Assembly (NCBI GenBank): GCA_902490245.1
Contig: CABUDB010000089.1
Coordinates: forward strand, 1 to 6,581
From: an uncultured Collinsella sp.
GTDB lineage: Bacteria > Actinomycetota > Coriobacteriia > Coriobacteriales > Coriobacteriaceae
DNA: 6,581 nt
Direction: 5' to 3'
Both the position numbers and the translations under genes were made by a program. This document shows, piece by piece, positions 1-5,718 of this stretch. The notes under the pieces were generated by a model. It was given only the letters and a program-made list of their open reading frames with translations, was not told where the DNA came from and searched no databases. Positions within the stretch are counted from its first letter, which is position 1. The number at the start of each line of letters is the position of its first letter.

Positions 1-858
1 GCTGTTCCACTTGTTGTTCTCGCCTTCTACATCGCCCACAGAGCCGGTTCCTCTGTCGATCGAGACCGGGCGCGCGCGACCTTCAAAAGCTACACCGATG
101 CCTACGACGCCACCAGCCCACGCATCGCGCTCAAAATCGAGCATACGTACCACGTGGCCGAGGCATGCGATGCCGTAGCGCGCGAGCAGGGCTGGTCGTC
201 AGAAGATATTGACCTGGCATGGCTTTGCGGCCTGCTACACGATATGGGCCGCTTTGAGCAGCTGCGACGCTGGGACACCTTTAAGGACGCCGAGAGCATG
301 AGCCATGCGGCGCTGGGCATCGAGGTCCTCTTTGGCGAGAATCCCGCCGATGCACCCGCCGTAACAAGCATCCGCGGCTTTATCGATGACCCGGCAGAAG
401 ATGAGCTCATCCGAGCGAGCATTGCCTATCACAGCGATTTCCGTCTACCCGCGCAGCTCGACGTGCGCACGCGAAGCTTCTGCGATATCGTGCGCGATGG
501 TGACAAGATCGACATTATGCGCACCATCGCCGACAGCACCGTCGACACCATCCTCAAGGTGGATGAGGACGCGTTTCTAGCCAGTCGCTTCTCGGTATCG
601 ACGCTTACCGCCTTTGACGAGCACCGTTGCGTCGCACGCGATGAACGCGACGAGCCCGCAGACTACCTGGTGGGACTCATCTGCTTTATGTTTGAGCTCG
701 TCTATCCAGCGAGCCGCGCGCTGGCGCGCGAACAGGGCGATATCCACCGCCTGCTCGACGCGCCCTTTGGCATTACGCGGCCCTTTACCGACCCCGCCAC
801 GCAGGCAACCTGGAGCCGCCTAAAGGACGAGATGCGCGACTGGCTGACGCGCGCCTAG
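1..858 (+). CDS. HD-domain phosphohydrolase, 5'-truncated by the window edge
   Basis: The reading frame is open from base 1 to the TAG at 856-858, with no ATG, GTG or TTG before the GTG at 154. The gene therefore starts outside the window. The metal-binding pattern of the HD superfamily is visible: a first His in the sequence KIEHTYHV (codon 142-144), the HD pair in LLHDMGRFEQ (238-243), a further His in AYHSDFRLP (430-432) and an Asp-rich RDGDKID segment (493-513). HD proteins of this size are soluble metal-dependent phosphohydrolases, usually acting on nucleotides or related phosphates; the substrate here is unknown. The GTG at 154 would remove the first metal-ligand His, so it is not the true start. 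The first visible residues (AVPLVVLAFYIAHRAG) are hydrophobic and could be a membrane segment or an unrelated N-terminal extension. The gene converges on etfA and overlaps it by 4 bp. The HD assignment is firm; the N-terminus is unknown. Confidence 0.88.
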   Translation, partial: AVPLVVLAFYIAHRAGSSVDRDRARATFKSYTDAYDATSPRIALKIEHTYHVAEACDAVAREQGWSSEDIDLAWLCGLLHDMGRFEQLRRWDTFKDAESMSHAALGIEVLFGENPADAPAVTSIRGFIDDPAEDELIRASIAYHSDFRLPAQLDVRTRSFCDIVRDGDKIDIMRTIADSTVDTILKVDEDAFLASRFSVSTLTAFDEHRCVARDERDEPADYLVGLICFMFELVYPASRALAREQGDIHRLLDAPFGITRPFTDPATQATWSRLKDEMRDWLTRA

Positions 859-2060
859 CGCTCAAGCTGAGCCAGCAGCTCCTCGACGACCTCGACGGCG
901 GCTCCAACAACCTTGTACTGGGCAGCACCGAAAATGGGGGCATCCGGGTCCTCGTTGATGGCGATAATGCACTCCGCCCCACCGATGCCGGCAAGATGCT
1001 GGATGGCGCCCGAAACACCGATACTCACGAGAAGCTTGGGCGAAACCGATACGCCCGTCTGGCCAATCTGGTGGCGATACTCCAGCCAACCCGCCTCCAC
1101 GACGGAACGCGTGCAACCAAGCTCGGCTCCCAGAGCCTCGGCGAGCCTTCGCATCAGCGGCAGGTTTTTCTTGGAACCAATGCCGCGACCCACCACGACC
1201 AGGCGCTCGGCATCGGCGATCGAGGCCTGCTGCCCCCACTCCTCGGCGGGAATCGAGATCTCGACACGGGCCTTAGCATCATCCGCAAGCGATATCTGGG
1301 TGATCGTGCCGGAGCGGCCGTAGTCAAAGTCGGGTGCCTTAAAGATGCCGGGACGAACCGTTGCCATCTGGGGACGATGATTGGGGCAGACGATGGTGGC
1401 CATCAGGTTGCCGCCAAACGCCGGACGCGTCTGTTGCAGCAGTCCCGTCTCCGTATCCATCGAAAGTACGGTGCAGTCAGCCGTAAGGCCCGTCTGCAAG
1501 CGCACGGCAACGCCGGGTGCCAGTTCGCGGCCAAAAGCGGTCGCACCGTATAGGATGGCCTCGGGTTTGCGTTCGGCTACCAAATCGCAGATCAAGCGGG
1601 CGTAGACCTCCGCATCGTTTTGGCGCAGGCGCTCGTCGCGACAGGTCAGGACTTCGTCGGCGCCTGCGCAAACCAGATGCTCCAGGTCACCGAGAGAACC
1701 CTCGGGGGCCATACCGACCAGTGCCACCAGACGGCAGCCGCGAGCATCGGCAAGCTCGCGGCCCTTGCCCATAAGCTCATAGGCAACGGGAGTCACCGTA
1801 TCGTGCTCGTCGGTCTGCACGAATACCCATATGTCTCGATATGCATCAAGGTCCACCGCACCAGCGGCCTCGTCACGCTCGATCGAGATAGCGTTGACAG
1901 GGCAGGCGTCGACGCACCCACCGCATAGGATGCAGCCGTCGGTTACGTGGGCGCATCGGCTGGGTCGCTCGCCTTCCACTACGATGCCGCCCGAAGCACA
2001 GGCGCGAACGCAGCGACCGCAGCCGATACAGGCTTCGCTATTGATAATCAGTCCGCTCAT
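855..2060 (-). CDS. etfA: Electron transfer flavoprotein alpha subunit with N-terminal 2x[4Fe-4S] ferredoxin domain (LctC/CarE-like)
   Basis: This is a 401-residue protein. Residues 1-62 form a ferredoxin domain with two complete cluster motifs, CIGCGRCVRAC (Cys 11, 14, 17, 21) and CILCGGCVDACP (Cys 43, 46, 49, 53). The first lacks the usual Pro after its last Cys. Residues about 75-270 are the EtfA N-terminal Rossmann-like domain. Residues about 285-401 are the FAD-binding C-terminal domain, with GRGIG (291-295), QIGQTG (331-336), GVSGAIQHLAG (348-358) and AINEDPDAPIF (367-377). In the family this domain carries the electron-shuttling FAD. Ferredoxin-tailed EtfA occurs in bifurcating or confurcating complexes such as LctC and CarE of Acetobacterium, where the tail exchanges electrons with ferredoxin. 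The ATG directly follows the etfB stop with no gap. A GAGGGG ribosome-binding site (2070-2075) lies 9 nt upstream inside etfB, so translation is probably coupled. It is the last gene of the operon and is cytoplasmic. Confidence 0.96.
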   Translation of the reverse strand: MSGLIINSEACIGCGRCVRACASGGIVVEGERPSRCAHVTDGCILCGGCVDACPVNAISIERDEAAGAVDLDAYRDIWVFVQTDEHDTVTPVAYELMGKGRELADARGCRLVALVGMAPEGSLGDLEHLVCAGADEVLTCRDERLRQNDAEVYARLICDLVAERKPEAILYGATAFGRELAPGVAVRLQTGLTADCTVLSMDTETGLLQQTRPAFGGNLMATIVCPNHRPQMATVRPGIFKAPDFDYGRSGTITQISLADDAKARVEISIPAEEWGQQASIADAERLVVVGRGIGSKKNLPLMRRLAEALGAELGCTRSVVEAGWLEYRHQIGQTGVSVSPKLLVSIGVSGAIQHLAGIGGAECIIAINEDPDAPIFGAAQYKVVGAAVEVVEELLAQLER

Positions 2061-2876
2061 CTATGCCATCCCCTCGATAATCTTGGCAAGTTCTACCGCC
2101 TGCTCGGACGCCGTCCCCTCAACGGCCTTGCACGTTTGGTCACGGTCGGGCACAAATGAGCGCACGACCTGTGTCGGCGACCCGGCAAGACCGCAACGCG
2201 CGGGGTCGGCGTTCACGTCGGCGGCACTGACCACGCGCACGTCCGCCTCCTCTGCCGCGCGAATACCGGCAATACTCGGCATACGCAACCGGCCAATCTC
2301 CTTGGCAGTCGTCATCGCGCACGGCATCTCCAGGCACACCGTCTCCTCGCCGGCATCGCATCCGTGAACGAGCGCCAGCGAGCCACACGTCGTAAAGCCC
2401 GCGCTCCGCACGCAGCTCACGTCGGTCACACAGGGAATCTCAAAGGCACCGGCAAGCTCGGGACCAATCTGGGCCGTATCGCCATCCACCGCCATCTTGC
2501 CGCAGATGAGCAGGTCAAAGTCCTCGTCGAGCGCCTCGATGCCGCACTTGAGGGCATAGGTGGTTGCCAGGGTATCGGCACCTGCAAAGGCGCGATCGGT
2601 TAGCAGCAGTGCGTCATCGGCGCCTCGGGCGATGCAGTCGCGCAGCAGCGACTCGGTCGCGGGGATGCCCATCGACACCACCGTTACGCGCACGTCCATG
2701 CCAAAGCCGATAAAGTCGTCTTTCAGCGCCAGCGCGCATTCGAGGGCGCTTGCATCGAACGGGTTAATGACCGCTTGCTTGCCATCGCGCACGATAGTAT
2801 TGGTCTTGGGGTCCATCTTGACCTCGGTGCTTCCGGGCACCGCCTTGACGCACACCACCATATGGAAATCGCTCAT
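2061..2876 (-). CDS. etfB: Electron transfer flavoprotein beta subunit, bifurcating type (LctB-like)
   Basis: The protein has 271 residues from the preferred ATG at 2876, or 273 from an overlapping GTG at 2882. EtfB hallmarks in order are the MVVCVKAVPGSTEV N-terminus, VINPFDASALECAL (about 37-50), a nucleotide-binding loop reading CGKMAVDGDTAQIGPELA (about 125-142), a C-terminal signature region with TTAKEIGRLRMPSIAGI, and GLAGSPTQV near residue 229. The DGDTAQ form of the loop is associated in the family with EtfB subunits that bind FAD and use NAD(H), as in bifurcating complexes. Housekeeping EtfB subunits of fatty-acid oxidation hold a structural AMP instead. The gene sits between the dehydrogenase and etfA and touches both, so the three products are almost certainly one complex. 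A purine-rich run, AGAAGGGGGG (2886-2895), lies 9 nt before the ATG but only 3 nt before the GTG, which favours the ATG. Confidence 0.95.
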   Translation of the reverse strand: MSDFHMVVCVKAVPGSTEVKMDPKTNTIVRDGKQAVINPFDASALECALALKDDFIGFGMDVRVTVVSMGIPATESLLRDCIARGADDALLLTDRAFAGADTLATTYALKCGIEALDEDFDLLICGKMAVDGDTAQIGPELAGAFEIPCVTDVSCVRSAGFTTCGSLALVHGCDAGEETVCLEMPCAMTTAKEIGRLRMPSIAGIRAAEEADVRVVSAADVNADPARCGLAGSPTQVVRSFVPDRDQTCKAVEGTASEQAVELAKIIEGMA

Positions 2877-2878
2877 CT

Positions 2879-4480
2879 TCACGCGCCCCCCTTCTGGACG
2901 AGCTCATCCAAGAGCTTCTCCGCAAACAGGTTGCCGCGACCCAGCTGCCCGGCAGGATCGAGCTGGAGCTTTAGCCGCGCCGACTCGACCATGGCCTCGT
3001 GACCGTACATCGTCTCCAAGAAGCCCGCCTTGATCTTGCCGACGCCATGCTCGGCAGAAACGGCACCGCCCATGGCCGTGACCTCGGAAGCCCACTGGGC
3101 AAAGAGTTCTCCACCGCGACGGTAGTCTTGCGCATCGCGCGGAAGGATGTTCACATGCAGATGGTTGTTGCCGATGTGACCCCAGGCGGCAGATTCAAGC
3201 CCGCTTTCGGCCAACGTACGACGATAAAGGGCGATGACATCGGCAAGGCGTGCATTGGGCACCGACATGTCCGAACCCAGTTTGGTGATGGTGGGATCCG
3301 TGCGGCGACGCTCGTCGATAAGCATGTTGACGCTCTCGGGCACCGCGTGGCGGAAGAACCGCTGACACTCGCGATCGACCTCGGTGCGCGCGACCCATGT
3401 CGCATCGTCGCGGCCGCCCGCAAGCTCCAGCACCCATCCCAGGCGGTACAGCTCCTCGGTCGCCTGGGCCTCGTCATCGCAGTCGAGTTCCACATAAACA
3501 CAGACCTTCGCCTCTTTGTCGAGCGCCGGCAGCGAGGCAAACGCCGTCGACTGCTCGCGCTGGTGACGCAGAATATCCAGGGCGCCAGCATCGAAGTACT
3601 CGATGGCGGCCGCATGGGACAGGACGGGGCGCACGGAATCGGTAAAGGACACGGCCTTGTCTTCGCTATCGAAAAAGCAGCTCACACCCCAAACGACTGC
3701 AGGTGCCGCTTGCAGGGCAATCTCGAGCTCGGTGATAACGCCGAGCGTGCCGCAAGCGCCGATAAAGAGGTCGATGACGTCCATTTCGTCCGCAACGAAA
3801 TAGCCTGAGGCATTTTTTGTCTTGGGCATGGTATAGCCGGGAAGATCGAGCTCGAGCGTACGGCCCGCTGCCGTCACGAGCGACAGGTGGCGGCCCTGGG
3901 CAAAAGCCTCGCCGCGCTGAAGCTCAAGCAAATCGCCATCAGCCAGCGCGACGTGGAGTCCCGTGATATGTGGGCGCATGGGACCGTAGGCGTAGCTGCG
4001 GGCACCAGAGGCGTTACATGCCGCCATGCCGCCCAGACAGGCAGACGTCTCGGTGGGATCGGTGGGAAAGAACTGCTCGGGGGCCTCTTGGAACTCCTCG
4101 TAGGCCTCAAGCGATGCCTGGTCCCAGCCGCCTGTCGGCAGCGCCTTTTTGCCCAGCTGTTTGCGCAACTCCGATAGTACGACGCCCGGTTCCACGCGCA
4201 GCAGAAACCGGCCCTCGTCATCGCAGCGAAGACCAAGATAGCGATTCATGCGCGAGGTGTTGAGGATATGCCCGCCATGAGGCACGGCGCCGGCAGCAAG
4301 GCCCGTTCGGGCACCCTGGACGGTCACCGAAACACCGTCGACATGGAGCTGCCGCAAGATAGCGCACACCTCGTCTTCCGATGTCGGAAACGAAATACTC
4401 GAAGCCTCGCCCGACGAGCGAGACTCGTCGCGGCCGTATTCCTCGAACTCATCGGTGAAGGGTTTGATGGTTGCAGACAC
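2879..4480 (-). CDS. FAD-linked 2-hydroxyacid dehydrogenase, GlcD/LctD family (PCMH FAD-binding plus FAD-oxidase C domains)
   Basis: This is a 533-residue soluble flavoenzyme. The PCMH-type FAD-binding domain spans about 30-255, with VQGARTGLAAGAVPHGG (54-70), FPTDPTETSACLGGMAACN (138-156), MPKTKNASGYF (218-228) and GACGTLGVITELEIAL (241-256). The FAD-oxidase C-terminal domain (about 260-525) keeps the His/Glu metal and active-site motifs, GHIGNNHLH (434-442) and EHGVGK (477-482). The family oxidises D-lactate, glycolate or related 2-hydroxyacids. Adjacent etfB and ferredoxin-tailed etfA indicate that electrons leave through an Etf, as in LctD of Acetobacterium. It is some 60-70 residues longer than typical LctD, with extra sequence around residues 115-215, so lactate is a guess and another 2-hydroxyacid is possible. 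Translation starts at GTG 4480, 5 nt after an AAAGGGGGAG ribosome-binding site (4486-4495). It is the first gene of the operon, and its TGA lies in a GTGA overlap with the alternative etfB start. Confidence 0.92.
   Translation of the reverse strand: MSATIKPFTDEFEEYGRDESRSSGEASSISFPTSEDEVCAILRQLHVDGVSVTVQGARTGLAAGAVPHGGHILNTSRMNRYLGLRCDDEGRFLLRVEPGVVLSELRKQLGKKALPTGGWDQASLEAYEEFQEAPEQFFPTDPTETSACLGGMAACNASGARSYAYGPMRPHITGLHVALADGDLLELQRGEAFAQGRHLSLVTAAGRTLELDLPGYTMPKTKNASGYFVADEMDVIDLFIGACGTLGVITELEIALQAAPAVVWGVSCFFDSEDKAVSFTDSVRPVLSHAAAIEYFDAGALDILRHQREQSTAFASLPALDKEAKVCVYVELDCDDEAQATEELYRLGWVLELAGGRDDATWVARTEVDRECQRFFRHAVPESVNMLIDERRRTDPTITKLGSDMSVPNARLADVIALYRRTLAESGLESAAWGHIGNNHLHVNILPRDAQDYRRGGELFAQWASEVTAMGGAVSAEHGVGKIKAGFLETMYGHEAMVESARLKLQLDPAGQLGRGNLFAEKLLDELVQKGGA
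2886..2895 (-). promoter_or_regulatory. Ribosome-binding site deciding the etfB start
   Basis: On the minus strand this reads AGAAGGGGGG. The distance to the ATG at 2876 is 9 nt and to the GTG at 2882 only 3 nt. The ATG is therefore the likelier start even though the GTG would give the classic 4-bp stop/start overlap with the upstream dehydrogenase gene. Confidence 0.6.
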
Positions 4481-4562
4481 GCGAACTCCCCCTTTAGCTA
4501 ACTACAGTGTTTGCAGGGAGATGTTACCGCATCGTTTCGTCGACGTGTTCGAGACCGTCTCC

Positions 4563-4590
4563 ATAATTGGCGATTTTTACGTTCGTGCAA
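4563..4590 (-). promoter_or_regulatory. Weak candidate promoter for the dehydrogenase-etfBA operon
   Basis: On the minus strand, TTGCAC (4585-4590) is followed after 16 nt by AATTAT (4563-4568). The match to sigma-70 consensus is 3/6 at -35 and 4/6 at -10. It would give a leader of roughly 75 nt before the GTG at 4480. This is the best pair I found by eye on that strand, but it is far from consensus and could be chance. Confidence 0.2.
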
Positions 4591-4674
4591 TTCGGCGAGC
4601 GGCTTGATTTCCTCGGCAGACGATGCTTTTGACACATATGGCCCCGCCGTCGCCGACCGCGCGATTGCCGCTCG

Positions 4675-4695
4675 AAAAAAGTTGGAGTATTTTTT
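4675..4695. repeat. A6-N9-T6 inverted tract
   Basis: Six A (4675-4680), the 9-nt spacer GTTGGAGTA, then six T (4690-4695). Such tracts stand out in this GC-rich DNA and may bend DNA or act as an upstream promoter element. The spacer is not palindromic. No terminator is likely, because the stem would be pure A-T. Confidence 0.4.
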
Positions 4696-4734
4696 GCCGC
4701 CTTTTACCTGCGGAGACGCCAATCCGTCAAGTAT

Positions 4735-4752
4735 TTGGTCAGAAATTGGTCA
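4735..4752. repeat. Direct repeat TTGGTCA, 11 bp apart (operator-like)
   Basis: TTGGTCA occurs at 4735-4741 and again at 4746-4752, one helical turn apart. A related GTCAAGTA at 4726-4733 recurs exactly at 4749-4756. GTCA therefore appears three times with 12- and 11-bp spacing, all on one face of the helix. It lies about 75-100 bp before the plus-strand gene start and upstream of any minus-strand operon promoter, consistent with a regulator binding in tandem. No protein can be named. Confidence 0.35.
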
Positions 4753-4781
4753 AGTAGCGGCTGATACCGTCGGCGTCGACA

Positions 4782-4805
4782 GCCAAAACCGATAGAAGTT
4801 TTGGC
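4782..4805. promoter_or_regulatory. Perfect 24-bp palindrome (8-8-8), operator or leader hairpin
   Basis: GCCAAAAC (4782-4789) and GTTTTGGC (4798-4805) are exact reverse complements around an 8-nt spacer. The element ends 9 nt before the AGGGAGG ribosome-binding site of the plus-strand cluster. It could be a repressor site or a hairpin in the mRNA leader close to the initiation region. No U-run follows it, so it is not an intrinsic terminator. Confidence 0.45.
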
Positions 4806-4826
4806 CCCAGAAGCAGGGAGGTTCCC

Positions 4827-5123
4827 ATGGCATATTACTGGCCCCAGTACGGCATCGCCATCGAAGTCGACGACGATCCCCATCTCCTGCCTTTCGACGA
4901 AGAGGCATTCCCCGATACGACGGTCTACCACGTTACCACCGATGTGATCTGCGACCCCGAGTCGTTCTCGGCGCTCGCCCACCATATCGCGCATATCCAC
5001 GACATCGAGCTCCCTCCCGACTTCGAAGAGCTCGTCTACTCGCGCCGCCTGATGCTTCACATGCTCTTTGGAGCGGACCCGTCCACCTTTGCGCGCATCT
5101 ATACCGCCAAGGATGCCGCATGA
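4827..5123 (+). CDS. Small protein of unknown function, first gene of the surface cluster
   Basis: This is a 98-residue acidic protein with no signal peptide or membrane segment, so probably cytoplasmic. The ATG follows AGGGAGG (4815-4821) by 5 nt, a near-ideal site, and the stop overlaps the next start in ATGA, which supports a real translated gene. The N-terminus, YYWPQYGIAIEVDDDPH (residues 3-19), resembles the WPxxxxxxEvD stretch at the core of DUF559/Vsr-like nuclease folds. The rest lacks the expected downstream catalytic residues and the protein is too short for such an enzyme. It is His-rich in the middle (AHHIAHIHD, about 51-59). I do not recognise a function. Position and coupling suggest co-expression with the membrane-anchored protein that follows. 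Confidence 0.8.
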   Translation: MAYYWPQYGIAIEVDDDPHLLPFDEEAFPDTTVYHVTTDVICDPESFSALAHHIAHIHDIELPPDFEELVYSRRLMLHMLFGADPSTFARIYTAKDAA

Positions 5124-5629
5124 GCGCAAAGAAGCCGCCCCGCTTTGCAGACCTGGGTCGTCGCAAGAAGCTCATCGTTGCCTGCTTGGCCATCGTCTGC
5201 GCCCTTGTCGCCGTAGGACTATACGCTTGGCAGTCGCAGCCCGTACCCGAGGCGGGCGCTTCGGTCACGACGGCCGAGGGCAAAACGCGTCAGCAAATCC
5301 AAGATGAGCTCGACGCCATCGTCCGCGACAACATGATGACGATTTCGGTCGCGCCGGTCGCTCAGCTGCAGGAGGACGGCAAGCTGCGCGTCAACGTGCA
5401 AAACGTCCAAGACAATAAATTTCCCCAGCGATTCCGCGTCATCCAAAACGACGAGACCATGTACGAATCCGGTGTGGTCGAGACCGGCAAGACAATCGAG
5501 ACGTGCCCCGCCGGCGACATCAAAGAAGGCGAGGCGTACATCGAGATCCAGGCACTCGATGCCAAGACCCTCGACAGCCACGGCAATCCGACACGTGTCA
5601 AGGTACGGGTTGAGCAAGCCGAGAACTAG
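5120..5629 (+). CDS. Single-pass membrane protein with an extracellular beta-rich domain, unknown function
   Basis: The protein has 169 residues. A basic cytoplasmic N-terminus (KKPPRF, GRRKK) precedes one hydrophobic segment at about 18-37, then a linker, a short helical stretch TRQQIQDELDAIV (about 56-68) and a C-terminal domain of alternating polar and hydrophobic strands to residue 169. There is no processing site after the hydrophobic segment, so it is probably an uncleaved anchor with the domain outside. The C-terminal pattern (NVQDN, then ESGVVETGKTIE, then GEAYIEIQALDAKTL) resembles small anchored beta-sandwich proteins in Firmicutes and Actinobacteria, for which I know no established function. 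The start is ATG in an ATGA overlap with the preceding gene, with AAGGA (5109-5113) 6 nt upstream, so translation is probably coupled. The next gene follows after 89 bp. Confidence 0.85.
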   Translation: MSAKKPPRFADLGRRKKLIVACLAIVCALVAVGLYAWQSQPVPEAGASVTTAEGKTRQQIQDELDAIVRDNMMTISVAPVAQLQEDGKLRVNVQNVQDNKFPQRFRVIQNDETMYESGVVETGKTIETCPAGDIKEGEAYIEIQALDAKTLDSHGNPTRVKVRVEQAEN

Positions 5630-5681
5630 CTTTCCGGCCGACGCGGCACCGCACGCAATTCACCAGCATTCGTCCAATCAT

Positions 5682-5698
5682 CGCGGGGACGGCCCGCG
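5682..5698 (+). other. GC-rich hairpin before the secreted-protein gene
   Basis: CGCGGG (5682-5687) and CCCGCG (5693-5698) can pair as a 6-bp stem around the loop GACGG, 6 nt before the ribosome-binding site AGAAAGGA of the next gene. No T-run follows, so a terminator is unlikely. It might set relative expression or mRNA stability within the cluster, or be a chance structure in GC-rich DNA. Confidence 0.25.
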
Positions 5699-5718
5699 GC
5701 GAATAGAAAGGAACGACC

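Larger units (their letters stand above)
4481..4826. other. 346-bp divergent intergenic region, no convincing gene
   Basis: This region separates the minus-strand dehydrogenase/etf operon from the plus-strand surface-protein cluster and must hold the promoters of both. It contains an A6/T6 inverted repeat (4675-4695), two TTGGTCA repeats one helical turn apart (4735-4752), a perfect palindrome (4782-4805) and the ribosome-binding sites of both flanking genes: AAAGGGGGAG on the minus strand at 4486-4495 and AGGGAGG on the plus strand at 4815-4821. Both strands happen to be open over most of 4498-4795 (74 codons on the minus strand, 94 on the plus). Neither reading frame has an ATG, a good ribosome-binding site or a recognisable domain, so I read it as leader or regulatory DNA. 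Confidence 0.6.

Noticed and set aside
154..858. GTG at 154 as the start of the HD protein
   Set aside because: It would cut off the conserved His at codon 142-144, and the same frame is open upstream to the window edge.
2999..3808. 269-codon plus-strand frame opposite the dehydrogenase
   Set aside because: It is a complementary-strand shadow of a well-supported gene and has no domain of its own. The same applies to the long frames opposite etfA (913-1553) and etfB.
855..4480. Reading the operon as a glycolate oxidase GlcDEF, a LutABC lactate operon or a fatty-acid/carnitine FixAB-type Etf
   Set aside because: There is no GlcE/GlcF or LutA/B-like iron-sulfur subunit and no acyl-CoA dehydrogenase. 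The LctBCD-type combination of oxidoreductase with ferredoxin-tailed Etf fits better.
4629..4634. Perfect TTGACA as a plus-strand -35 box
   Set aside because: The DNA 16-18 bp downstream is GC-rich (near GCCGAC) with no resemblance to a -10 box.
4498..4722. 74-codon minus-strand frame just upstream of the dehydrogenase, as a gene
   Set aside because: It begins at TTG with no clear ribosome-binding site, ends in a basic, low-complexity stretch (RRSRTRRRND) and has no recognisable domain. It is kept only as a possible leader element.
4511..4795. 94-codon plus-strand frame in the intergenic region
   Set aside because: It starts at TTG without a good ribosome-binding site, its composition is unlike the neighbouring proteins, and it overlaps the likely promoters of both operons.
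5682..5698. Intrinsic terminator between the anchored and the secreted protein genes
   Set aside because: The hairpin has no following T-run and lies directly before a strong ribosome-binding site.
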